64,000 bases of DNA from Paraburkholderia panacisoli (GTDB lineage: Bacteria > Pseudomonadota > Gammaproteobacteria > Burkholderiales > Burkholderiaceae): the NCBI RefSeq assembly GCF_008369935.1, contig NZ_VTUZ01000015.1, positions 1 through 64,000 on the forward strand. Reading direction: 5' to 3'. Of the stretch, positions 17,082 through 25,350 are shown piece after piece. How positions within the stretch are numbered: the first letter of the stretch is position 1; the number at the start of each line of letters is the position of its first letter. The notes under the pieces were generated by a model. That model did no database searches and was not told the origin of the DNA. It saw nothing but the letters and a program-made list of their open reading frames with translations. The position numbers and the translations under genes were made by a program.

Positions 17082-18899
17082 TCAGCTTTTCTCGCCCGGA
17101 ATCGCGAACACGAAGAGCGTGCCGCCGAGCGCGGTGTACTTCGCCAGTTCACGATAGCCGCCGACCGCACCCAGACCTTCGGTCGACTTTTCCAGCCCGG
17201 CCGCCATACCGATGCCGGCCCAGCCGCCGATGCCCGAGTACACGCCGATGAACTGCTTGCCCTGGTACTCGTAGGTAAAGACGTTGCCGATGATCCCCGA
17301 CGGCGTCTTGAAGCGCCACAATTCCTTGCCGTCCTTGATCCGAACCGCCTTGATGTAGCCTTCGAGCGTGCCGTAGAACGCAACGCCGCCCGCCGTGGCG
17401 AGCACGCCCGACCAGACCGAGAACTTCTCCGGCTTCGACCAGACGATCTTGCCCTTGCTCGCATCCCACGCGATGAAGTTACCCATCGCGTTGTTGTCGT
17501 TCGGTCCCGGATACATCGACAGCGTGGCGCCGACGTACGGCTGTCCCGACACGTAGTCGACATCGAACGGCTCGTAGTCCATGCAGACATGGTTGGTCGG
17601 CACGAGGAAGAGACTCGAACCCGGATCGAACGCCGCCGGTTGCTGGTCTTTGGAGCCGAGCGCCGCCGGGCAGATGCCCTTCACGTTGTGATCGGAGCCG
17701 GCTGCCTGGGTCGAGTACGCCGCGTTGCGGATCGGCAGGCCGCTCTTCATGTCGACGCGGTCAGCCCAGTTCACTGCGGGGTCGTACTTCTGCGCGACGA
17801 GCAGCTGTCCGGTCTCGCGATTGAGCGTGTAGCCGAAACCGTTGCGATCGAAGTGCACGATCGAGGGCACCTTCTTGCCGTTGATGTTCAGGTCGGACAG
17901 GATCATTTCGTTGACGCCGTCATAATCCCATTCGTCGTGCGGCGTCATCTGGTAGACCCATCTGGCCTGGCCGGTATTCAGGTCGCGCGCGAAGATCGAC
18001 ATCGACCACTTGTTGTCGCCCGGACGTTGCGTCGGGTTCCATGTGCCCGGATTGCCGGTGCCGTAATAGATGAGGTTCAGCTTGGGATCCCACGCATACC
18101 AGCCCCACGTGGTCCCGCCGCCCAGCTTCCACTGATCGCCCTTCCACGACTTGAGCGACGAGTCCGCGCCCACCGGCACCATCTTGCCGTCGGTATACGT
18201 CATCGTCTTCTGCGGGTCGAGCAGCATCTCGTTGTCGGGGCCCGTGCTATAGGCAGTCCAGACTGGCTTGCCGGTCTTGATGTCATAAGCAATGAGACGC
18301 CCGCGCACGCCGAATTCGCCGCCCGAGATACCGGTCAACACCTTGTCGCCGAAAACGTGCGGCGCGTTGGTGTTGGTTTCACCCGCTTTGGGATTGCCGT
18401 TCTGCGCGGTCCAGACCACATCGCCGGTCTTTGCGTTGAGCGCCACGAGCTTGGTGTCGGCCTGTTGTAGGAAGATCTTGCCGTCGCCGTAGGCGAGACC
18501 GCGGTTGACGGTGTCGCAACACATCACGGAGACGACCTGTTCGTCCTGTTTCGGTTGATACTGCCAGACGAACGTTTGATCCTTCAGGTTGATGGCGATG
18601 ACCTTGTTGGGGAACGGCGAGTGGATGTACATCGTGTCGCCGATCACGAGCGGCGCGCCTTCGTGGCCGCGCAGCACGCCGGTCGACATGGTCCATGCGA
18701 CCTGCAGCTTGCCGACATTGTTCTCGTTGATCTGCTTGAGCGGGCTGTAGCGGTGATTCGCATAGTCGCCCGCCTGGGCCGCCCAGTTGGATGGATTTTT
18801 CATCAGGCCGTCGAGCTGCGAATCGGCTTGTGCGGCGATAGAGCCAAAGGCTGCCGATGCGAGGATCGAGAGCCCAAGAACTACGGTGCGTAAGTTCAT
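17082..18899 (-). CDS. xoxF: lanthanide-type methanol dehydrogenase XoxF
   Basis: A 605-residue PQQ-dependent methanol dehydrogenase large subunit with a signal peptide (cleavage near AAQA, residue 25). An eight-bladed propeller is expected from the repeated W-motifs. Key residues: adjacent Cys127-Cys128 (ring disulfide), Glu195 (ISGGEFG) and Asn283 (YYGTGNPG) as metal ligands, catalytic Asp325 and, two residues on, Asp327 in DEWDYDG. The second Asp is the extra lanthanide ligand of XoxF; calcium MxaF enzymes have Ala there. It oxidises methanol (and often formaldehyde) in the periplasm, passing electrons to XoxG. No mxaI small-subunit gene is present. Promoter palindromes lie at 19148-19222. 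Confidence 0.95.
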   Translation of the reverse strand: MNLRTVVLGLSILASAAFGSIAAQADSQLDGLMKNPSNWAAQAGDYANHRYSPLKQINENNVGKLQVAWTMSTGVLRGHEGAPLVIGDTMYIHSPFPNKVIAINLKDQTFVWQYQPKQDEQVVSVMCCDTVNRGLAYGDGKIFLQQADTKLVALNAKTGDVVWTAQNGNPKAGETNTNAPHVFGDKVLTGISGGEFGVRGRLIAYDIKTGKPVWTAYSTGPDNEMLLDPQKTMTYTDGKMVPVGADSSLKSWKGDQWKLGGGTTWGWYAWDPKLNLIYYGTGNPGTWNPTQRPGDNKWSMSIFARDLNTGQARWVYQMTPHDEWDYDGVNEMILSDLNINGKKVPSIVHFDRNGFGYTLNRETGQLLVAQKYDPAVNWADRVDMKSGLPIRNAAYSTQAAGSDHNVKGICPAALGSKDQQPAAFDPGSSLFLVPTNHVCMDYEPFDVDYVSGQPYVGATLSMYPGPNDNNAMGNFIAWDASKGKIVWSKPEKFSVWSGVLATAGGVAFYGTLEGYIKAVRIKDGKELWRFKTPSGIIGNVFTYEYQGKQFIGVYSGIGGWAGIGMAAGLEKSTEGLGAVGGYRELAKYTALGGTLFVFAIPGEKS

Positions 18900-19314
18900 G
18901 TCTCCTCCAGAATTGTCCTGCTGTTCAACTCACGAATGACCCACGCTACCTCGTCGCATCGTGCGCGCCTTCTCGAGTGCAGGTAACGATCAACGCCCTA
19001 TCCCGATCGATGTCAGGCTTCGCGGCGCATGAAGGGCCAACGCATATTCCATGCCGGAAAGTGGCGGCGATGGCCGCCGTCCCGCACGCAAGCCCCTCTG
19101 CTCCACTCGCGCTTCGCACCGCGGCCATTCGCCTCCTTCCCGATCGGCGTCACGGTGTGACGACCTTGACCCGGTTGCGCCACGCGGCGCGACACATACT
19201 GTGTCACTTCCGTGATACGGAACGTGTCCTTTGCGAGTCCGTCCGCGCCACTCGCCGTGATTTGCAGCAATATGTAGTTCGGCGGGCGGTTCCCGCATCC
19301 GAGGAGCAGCGGTC
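18900..19314. promoter_or_regulatory. divergent xoxF/pterin dehydratase promoter region with three palindromes
   Basis: A 415-base region between divergent xoxF and the carbinolamine dehydratase gene. Near its right end are three perfect 15-base palindromes with three-base centres: CGTCAC-GGT-GTGACG (19148-19162), GACACA-TAC-TGTGTC (19191-19205) and TTCCGT-GAT-ACGGAA (19208-19222). The first two are 43 bases apart (about four helical turns); the third abuts the second. No obvious sigma-70 promoter was identified. Confidence 0.5.
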
Positions 19315-19713
19315 ATGGCAAACGCAGAGCAGGTCTATTCCGACGACGAAGTCCAGCAACGCCTCGTCGGTCCGCTCCAGCACTGGTATCTCGAAGACGG
19401 CTGGCTGCGGCGCAAGTACCGGACCGAAGGCTGGAAGGGAACGCTGATGGTGGTCAATACGGTGGGCCATCTCGCCGAAGCCGCCTGGCACCACCCGGAT
19501 CTGACGGTTTCCTATGCATTCGTCACCGTGAAGCTCAAGACGCATAGCGCCAAGGGCATCACGGACAAGGACTTCGCGCTCGCCACGAAAATTGAATCCG
19601 TGGTTCAGTGGCAACCCGGCCTCGAAGACGGCCCGCTCGAAGGCACGCCGTCCGACGACCAGCGCTTCCGCTATATCAAGTACGACGCGCCGAAACCCGC
19701 GCAAGGCAGCTGA
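19315..19713 (+). CDS. pterin-4a-carbinolamine dehydratase-like protein
   Basis: A 132-residue protein with the family signature EAAWHHPDLTVSYAFVTVKLKTH and the later GITDKD, giving the active-site histidine pair. The known enzymes dehydrate 4a-hydroxy-tetrahydropterins. Here it opens the H4MPT gene block, and homologues are regularly found beside H4MPT genes in methylotrophs, so a role in making or recycling methanopterin is more likely than phenylalanine hydroxylation (inference). GAGGAG precedes the ATG. It is divergent from xoxF and 299 bases ahead of mptG. Confidence 0.8.
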   Translation: MANAEQVYSDDEVQQRLVGPLQHWYLEDGWLRRKYRTEGWKGTLMVVNTVGHLAEAAWHHPDLTVSYAFVTVKLKTHSAKGITDKDFALATKIESVVQWQPGLEDGPLEGTPSDDQRFRYIKYDAPKPAQGS

Positions 19714-20012
19714 CAACGCAGCCGAGGCGCCGCCACTGCCGCGCATTCGCGGCTAGCGGCGGCGTGCCGGTCGCTGCCCACAACAGCAGGTGACACAGTG
19801 CACCTTCGACGTCACACAGCGTCCATGCGCACGCGAGACACGGTGGCACCACGCGCGTCCTGCGGCAGCGCCTGACAGCGGCGGCAGCCATTGCCCGCGC
19901 CTGGTACGGCTTCTGCTTGAAGTCGCCCGGCGCACTGCCGTTATGGCCTGCGCCGGATTCATGGGCGCCCTTCGGCCAAACCCTGTTCAGCGCACCCACA
20001 AGGACACTTGCG

Positions 20013-21038
20013 ATGCCGCTTCAGTTTCGCCGCCTCTCGCCTCACAAGGCCGTCACGATCGATGCGCCCGCGCGCCTGCATCTGGGCTTTCTCGACCCGA
20101 ACGCGTCGCTCGGGCGCGCGTTCGGCAGCCTGGGACTGGTCATCGACGCGCAGGGCACCCGGCTCGAAGCACGCCTCGCGGAGCATGAACAGATCGACGG
20201 CGCGTTGACCGAAGCGGAACGCGAGCGCATCGCGCTTTGTCTGGCACGGCTGCAGGCAGCCTACGGACCGGCGACGCTCGCCATCCATGTCGCTCATGCG
20301 CCGCGCGCGCACACCGGCCTCGGCTCCGGCACGCAGCTGGCGCTGGCCGTGGGCACCGCGTTCGTGCGCCTCGTCGGCCACCCGGCGAGCAGCGCCGAAC
20401 TGGCCAGCCTGCTCGGGCGCGGCGCCCGTTCCGGCATCGGTATTCTGGGTTTCGAATCTGGCGGCCTGCTGCTGGACGGCGGACCGACCGGCGATCTGCG
20501 CCAGAGTGCACCGCCGCTGCTCGCGCGCCAGCCGTTTCCGGACGACTGGCGGGTGCTGCTCGTGAGCGACCACAGCCGCGAGGGTTTGCACGGCGCCGAG
20601 GAGCGCCGCGCGCTCGCCTCACTTGCGCCGTTCCCGCAGCGGCTCGCCGCGCATTTGTGTCATCTGGTGCTGATGCGGATCCTGCCGGGCGCCGCGGAGC
20701 GCGACTTCGCGCCGTTCGCGGATGGCCTCACCGAAATGCAGCAGACCATCGGCGAATACTTCGCCAGCGCGCAAGGCGGCGTGTTCGCGAGTCCCAATGT
20801 CGAGCGCGTGTTGCGCGCGGTCGCAGCAGAGCGAGCGGCGGGCATCGGCCAGACTTCGTGGGGGCCGACGGGCTTTGCGATCGTCGCGAGTGCGCGCGCG
20901 GCCGCCAGCGCGCTCGCCACGGCGCGAGAAGCTGCCCGCGCCATGCCTCACATCGAATGCACGATCGTCGCGGGACGAAATAGCGGCGCGACCATCCGCA
21001 GCGCCGAGGCGCGGGCCCAGCGGATCGACGCCGCATGA
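20013..21038 (+). CDS. mptG: beta-ribofuranosylaminobenzene 5'-phosphate synthase
   Basis: A 341-residue GHMP-kinase-fold enzyme. It joins 4-hydroxybenzoate or 4-aminobenzoate with phosphoribosyl pyrophosphate, releasing CO2 in the family's reaction, the committed step of H4MPT synthesis. The N-terminal IDAPARLHLGFLDPN and the GLGSGTQLALAVGTAF glycine-rich loop are characteristic. The start at 20013 follows AAGGA; a longer reading frame is rejected. It precedes mtdB and mch and identifies this region as the H4MPT cluster. Cytoplasmic. Confidence 0.88.
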   Translation: MPLQFRRLSPHKAVTIDAPARLHLGFLDPNASLGRAFGSLGLVIDAQGTRLEARLAEHEQIDGALTEAERERIALCLARLQAAYGPATLAIHVAHAPRAHTGLGSGTQLALAVGTAFVRLVGHPASSAELASLLGRGARSGIGILGFESGGLLLDGGPTGDLRQSAPPLLARQPFPDDWRVLLVSDHSREGLHGAEERRALASLAPFPQRLAAHLCHLVLMRILPGAAERDFAPFADGLTEMQQTIGEYFASAQGGVFASPNVERVLRAVAAERAAGIGQTSWGPTGFAIVASARAAASALATAREAARAMPHIECTIVAGRNSGATIRSAEARAQRIDAA

Positions 21039-21167
21039 TGCCGCGCCGTTACCCCATCACTGACTGCGTCGCGCGCGGCACCCGCACGGAGATCGCCGGG
21101 CGCGGGCTCCCATGAGCCCATGCCTTGCGCCGTCCCCGAGATTGCAACTGAAAACGAGCCTGCTGCC

Positions 21168-22094
21168 ATGTCCGAAACCATTGAAAGGCCCTATATCCTG
21201 CACATGTTCACGGCCACGCCGCAAATGAGTCCATTCGACGTCAACATGGCGGCCGACGCCGGCTACCAGGTCATCGTGCCGTATTGCGGCGTCGAAGCCG
21301 GCATGGTCGCGAACCTGACTCAGGACGCGATTTTTTCCCGCGGTCCCAAAGGCGTGTCGCGCACCGGCATCTTCATCGGCGGACGCGACGTGATGCAGGC
21401 CGCCGACATGCTCGACACCGCGCGCAAAGCGATGGTCCCGCCGTTCGAAGTCTCGGTGTTCGCCGATCCGAGCGGCTCGTACACGACAGCGGCCGCGCTC
21501 GTCGCGCTGGTCGAACGTCATCTGGGCAAACAGCACGGCATGGAACTGGGCGGCAAGCGCGTGCTGATTCTCGGCGGCACTGGCGCGGTCGGGCGCGTCG
21601 CGGCGGTGATGGCCGCCTCGCGCGGCGCCGATGTGACGATTGCGAGCCACCACAGCCCCGCTCGCGCACTTGGCGTCGCGGCCGAAATCAACCAGCGCTT
21701 CGGGATCGTGACCAACGGCATCGGCACGGCGACACCGGACGAATTGCGCAGCGCGTTGGCCGAAGCGGAGATCGTGCTCGCCACCGCGATCGCGGGCGTT
21801 CAGGTGATCGGCAGCGATGATCTGGCGCATGCCAAACGTCTATTGATCGCCGCGGACGTCAACGCGGTACCGCCGGAAGGCATCGCCGGCGTCAACGTGA
21901 TGAACGACGGCAAACCCATCGACGGCGTGCCGAATGCGGGCGCGGTCGGCATCGGCGCACTGGCGATCGGCAACGTCAAGTATCAGGTCGAACACCGGCT
22001 GTTCATGCGGATGCGCACGGGCGGCACGCCGGTCTACCTGGGCTTTCCGCAAGCGTTTGACGAGGCCCGCGCGGTCGCCGCCGGGCTCGGTTGA
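21168..22094 (+). CDS. mtdB: methylene-H4MPT dehydrogenase
   Basis: A 308-residue NAD(P)-dependent dehydrogenase that oxidises methylene-H4MPT to methenyl-H4MPT. The first half (ILHMFTATPQMSPFDVNMAADAG) is the MtdA/MtdB pterin-binding part; the Rossmann motif GKRVLILGGTGAVGRVAAVMA near residues 128-148 binds the nucleotide. The similarity is to MtdB-type proteins used with H4MPT, supported by adjacent mch and fae. The start is set where the conserved sequence begins (MSETIERPYIL); upstream in-frame codons lack a better ribosome site. Ten bases separate it from the ATP-grasp gene. Confidence 0.9.
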   Translation: MSETIERPYILHMFTATPQMSPFDVNMAADAGYQVIVPYCGVEAGMVANLTQDAIFSRGPKGVSRTGIFIGGRDVMQAADMLDTARKAMVPPFEVSVFADPSGSYTTAAALVALVERHLGKQHGMELGGKRVLILGGTGAVGRVAAVMAASRGADVTIASHHSPARALGVAAEINQRFGIVTNGIGTATPDELRSALAEAEIVLATAIAGVQVIGSDDLAHAKRLLIAADVNAVPPEGIAGVNVMNDGKPIDGVPNAGAVGIGALAIGNVKYQVEHRLFMRMRTGGTPVYLGFPQAFDEARAVAAGLG

Positions 22095-22104
22095 GCTTGC
22101 CGTC

Positions 22105-23322
22105 ATGAAGCCGCGCCAGCCGCTATCGCATGCGCCGTTCGTCGCGGTAGCCGGACTGTCCGCGCGTCTGCTCGCACAGTCTGCGGTGCGCGCGGGCCTG
22201 CGCGTCGCCGCGCTCGATGTCTTCGGCGACCGCGATACGCGCGAGGCCGCGGAGCTCTGGTTCGACATCGGCGACGGCGCGCTGGCGATCGATCGCGCAC
22301 GGCTCGCCGACGTGCTCACGCGCGTCGCGCACCTGCCGCGTTTCCTGGGCTGGATCGGCGGCAGCGGGCTCGAGCCATTGATCGAGCAATTGTGCGGCGA
22401 GCCGGGTTTGCCCAGATTCATCGGCAACGATGCCGAGGCGAACGCTGCCGTACGCGAGCCACGGCGCTTTTTCACGCTGCTCGACGCGCTGCACATTGCG
22501 CATCCTGCCGTCTCGTTCGCGCGGCCCGCGACGACCGAGGGCTGGCTGTTCAAGGATGCGCATGGCTGCGGCGGCACGCACATCAAACCGGCTTCGGCGC
22601 TCGATGCGAACGCCTTGCCCGCACAAGGCTACTTTCAGCGAATGAGCAACGGCCGCCCGCTGTCGGCGCTATTCATCGGCGCGCGAGGCCGCGCGCATCT
22701 GATCGGTTTCGCCGAGCAACTGACCTGCACGGCGGGCGATCTGGCGTTCGTGCATGCCGGCTCGATCGGTCCAATCGATCTGCCGCCGCAGGTCGTGGCG
22801 CGCATGCTGGAAGCCCTCGACGCCCTCTGTGCGCGCACCGGTCTCGTCGGCATCAACAGTTGCGACTTCCTGCTCGACGGCGATGCGTTCGAAGTGCTCG
22901 AAATCAACGCGCGCCCTTCGTCCACGATGGCGCTTTACGAGGCCGCATCGCCCGATGCGTGGCCGCACGGACTGCTCGCCTGCCATCTCGACGCATGCCG
23001 TTGCGGCCGGCCACCGTCGCCCGAGAGCACAGCGCTCGCCCGTCAGCCGCGCTGGTGCGCGGGCCAGCTCGTGCTATTCGCGCCCAGGCCGTTCACCGTG
23101 TCAGCCGGCTTCTCCGATGCCTGCCTGCGCGATCCCAACTGCCACGACGTGCCGATGCCCGGCACGCGCATCGAGGCGGGCCAACCCGTCTGTACGCTGC
23201 TCATGCGCGCGGCGTCGGCGGACGCGGTGCGGCGCGCGCTCGCTGCGCAGCATGCGCGCGTCGTGCAACGAATCGAAACCTGCGATGAACCCGACCATGC
23301 CTGCATCCCCTACCACTTCTGA
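22105..23322 (+). CDS. ATP-grasp protein of the H4MPT/methanofuran gene set
   Basis: A 405-residue ATP-grasp enzyme. GWLFKDAHGCGGTHIKP near residue 150 is the ATP-lysine and glycine-rich loop; FEVLEINARPSSTMALYE (about 270) is the metal-binding end of the fold. A C-terminal domain follows, with PRPFTVSAGFSDACLRDPNCHDVPMPGT. Homologues stand beside mch in other methylotrophs. ATP-grasp ligases join a carboxylate to an amine, so side-chain ligation or glutamylation of H4MPT or the methanofuran analogue is likely (inference). It overlaps the mch start by 38 bases. Confidence 0.75.
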   Translation: MKPRQPLSHAPFVAVAGLSARLLAQSAVRAGLRVAALDVFGDRDTREAAELWFDIGDGALAIDRARLADVLTRVAHLPRFLGWIGGSGLEPLIEQLCGEPGLPRFIGNDAEANAAVREPRRFFTLLDALHIAHPAVSFARPATTEGWLFKDAHGCGGTHIKPASALDANALPAQGYFQRMSNGRPLSALFIGARGRAHLIGFAEQLTCTAGDLAFVHAGSIGPIDLPPQVVARMLEALDALCARTGLVGINSCDFLLDGDAFEVLEINARPSSTMALYEAASPDAWPHGLLACHLDACRCGRPPSPESTALARQPRWCAGQLVLFAPRPFTVSAGFSDACLRDPNCHDVPMPGTRIEAGQPVCTLLMRAASADAVRRALAAQHARVVQRIETCDEPDHACIPYHF

Positions 23323-24325
23323 GGCTTCCCGGCAGTCCGCCGCGCCAGGCGTCAACGCGCTGAGCGAGCGGCTCGTCGCCCGGCTGGTCGACGAGGCGGC
23401 GCGCCTCGCCGTCGCGATTACCCGCACGGCCGACGGGACGGTCGTCGTAGATGCCGGCGTCGACGCTCGCGGCAGCATCGACGCCGGGGTGCTGATCGCG
23501 CGCATCTGCATGGGCGGACTCGGCCGCGTCGCGGTGCGCTCGAACTTCGACGCGGCGCCGCTCTGGCCCACGATGATCGACGTGCAGACGTCGTCACCGG
23601 TGCTCGCCTGTCTCGGCAGCCAGTACGCCGGGTGGAGCCTGTCGGCGACCAAAGAACAGACCGGCGGCAAGAAGTTCTTTTCGCTCGGCTCCGGTCCCGC
23701 GCGCGCGCTGGCCGTCAAGGAGCCGCTATTCGCCGAACTCGGCTATCGCGACCACCATGATCGCGCAGCGCTGGTGCTCGAAGTCGACCGCCTGCCGCCC
23801 CAGATCGTGATCGACAAGGTGTTGCACGATTGCGGCCTCGCGCCCGACCGGCTCACGCTGGTCGTCACGCCGACACAGTCTGTCGCGGGAACGGTACAGG
23901 TCGTGGCGCGCGTCGTCGAAGTTGCATTGCACAAAGTGCACGTGCTCGGCGTCCCGCTGGACGAAGTGGTGGAAGGCGCGGGCTCTGCGCCGCTGCCGCC
24001 GCCCGCGCCGGACGGGATTCAGGCGATGGGCCGCACCAACGACGCGATCCTCTATGGCGGCCGCGTGCATCTGACCGTGAAGCACGACGAAGTCGCGCGA
24101 AGCCTCGCCGACACCTTGCCCGCCGCGAATTCGCGCGATTACGGGCGGCCGTTTGCGGACATCTTCACGTCGTTCAACTTCGACTTCTACCAGATCGACC
24201 CTGCGCTGTTCGCGCCCGCCGAGGTCTGGGTGAGCAGCCTCGAAAGCGGCGCGACCTATCATGGCGGGCGCATCGAGAGCGCGTTGCTTCAGGATCAGTG
24301 GGGCGGCAAGACCGTCGCGCCATGA
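23285..24325 (+). CDS. mch: methenyl-H4MPT cyclohydrolase
   Basis: A 346-residue cyclohydrolase that converts methenyl-H4MPT to formyl-H4MPT. The conserved blocks QTSSPVLACLGSQYAGWSL, FFSLGSGPARALA and GRTNDAILYGGRVHLTV are those of archaeal and methylotroph Mch. The ATG at 23285 lies inside the preceding gene; a second ATG at 23297 is equally possible, and the first 35 residues are poorly conserved. It ends in an ATGA overlap with the RimK-like ligase, so the whole block is probably one operon. Confidence 0.92.
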   Translation: MNPTMPASPTTSEASRQSAAPGVNALSERLVARLVDEAARLAVAITRTADGTVVVDAGVDARGSIDAGVLIARICMGGLGRVAVRSNFDAAPLWPTMIDVQTSSPVLACLGSQYAGWSLSATKEQTGGKKFFSLGSGPARALAVKEPLFAELGYRDHHDRAALVLEVDRLPPQIVIDKVLHDCGLAPDRLTLVVTPTQSVAGTVQVVARVVEVALHKVHVLGVPLDEVVEGAGSAPLPPPAPDGIQAMGRTNDAILYGGRVHLTVKHDEVARSLADTLPAANSRDYGRPFADIFTSFNFDFYQIDPALFAPAEVWVSSLESGATYHGGRIESALLQDQWGGKTVAP

Positions 24326-25350
24326 CGATCACGCAGACTGGCGCAGATCCGGACGCGAACCCCACCGTCGCCCACGCGGGCGTGCGCATCGCGATCATGA
24401 CCGATGAAACCGGCTGGCACACCGGACGCCTGAAGAAAGCGTTCCGCGCGCGCGGCGCAGAAGCCCGCTGCGTCGACCTCGCGGATTGCCGGATCGACAC
24501 CACGTGGCGACCTCACGGACTAGTGGTGCCGGGCTTCGGTCACGCGCTGCCCGACGCGGTCTTCGTGCGCGGCATCGCGGGCGGCACGTTCGAGCAGGTG
24601 ACGTTGCGGCTCGGCATTCTGCATGCGCTGCGCGAATCGGGCGTGCCGGTGTACAACGACGCGCGCGCGATCGAGCGCAGCGTCGACAAATCGATGACCA
24701 GCTTCCTGCTGCACCGCGCCGGCGTGCCGACACCGCCGACGTGGGCCGGCGAATCCGCGGCGTTCGCACAGCGCGTACTGATGCGCGAAGCGGCCGCGGG
24801 CCGTCAGGTCGTGCTCAAGCCGCTATTCGGCTCGCAGGGCCACGGACTCAAACGGCTCGGCGCGCGGCGCGGGTTGCTCGCGCCATTGCCGTCGCTGGCG
24901 CGTTACCAGCAGGTCGCCTACCTGCAGCGCTTCGTCCCCGGGGCGCGGCCCGGCTTCGACTGGCGCGTGCTGGTGATCGGCGGGCAGGCCGTGGCGGCGA
25001 TGCGGCGCATCGGCGGCAAGGGTTGGATTCACAACTTCGCACAAGGCGCGCTCTGCGAGCCGGCCGAACTCGATGCGCCGCTCGCGCAAACCGCTGTGCG
25101 TGCCGCCGCCGCGCTCGGACTCGACTATGCCGGCGTCGACCTGATCCCGAATCCCGACGATACCGCGCGCCCACTCGTGCTCGAAGTCAACGGCGTGGCG
25201 GCATGGCGCGGCTTGCAGTCGGTCACGCCGGTCGACCTCGCGGCGGCGCTCGCCGGCGACCTGCTCGATCGCAAGCTGGCGGCGCGGCGGCGCCAGATCG
25301 AGCAGGCCGGGGAGCCGGCCTTCGCCGTGTTGCCCGGACGTCATGCCTGA
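24322..25350 (+). CDS. RimK-like alpha-L-glutamate ligase
   Basis: A 342-residue ATP-grasp ligase of the RimK/MptN class. Visible elements are VVLKPLFGSQGHGLKRL (ATP lysine and loop, about 170), FDWRVLVIGGQAVAAMRR and LVLEVNGVAAWRGLQ (metal-binding end). RimK-type enzymes add glutamates to a carboxylate; in archaea MptN glutamylates tetrahydromethanopterin, and methylofuran of Methylorubrum carries a polyglutamate chain. Either cofactor could be the substrate (inference). It overlaps mch by ATGA and the CitG-like gene by eight bases. Confidence 0.8.
   Translation: MTITQTGADPDANPTVAHAGVRIAIMTDETGWHTGRLKKAFRARGAEARCVDLADCRIDTTWRPHGLVVPGFGHALPDAVFVRGIAGGTFEQVTLRLGILHALRESGVPVYNDARAIERSVDKSMTSFLLHRAGVPTPPTWAGESAAFAQRVLMREAAAGRQVVLKPLFGSQGHGLKRLGARRGLLAPLPSLARYQQVAYLQRFVPGARPGFDWRVLVIGGQAVAAMRRIGGKGWIHNFAQGALCEPAELDAPLAQTAVRAAAALGLDYAGVDLIPNPDDTARPLVLEVNGVAAWRGLQSVTPVDLAAALAGDLLDRKLAARRRQIEQAGEPAFAVLPGRHA

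Noticed and set aside
17082..18899. Calling the methanol dehydrogenase MxaF
   Set aside because: The DYD metal motif has Asp where MxaF has Ala, and no mxaI is present.
19789..19804. GGTGACACAGTGCACC upstream of mptG as a fifth copy of the shared motif
   Set aside because: Only one half-site fits; the arms do not match at the three-base spacing.
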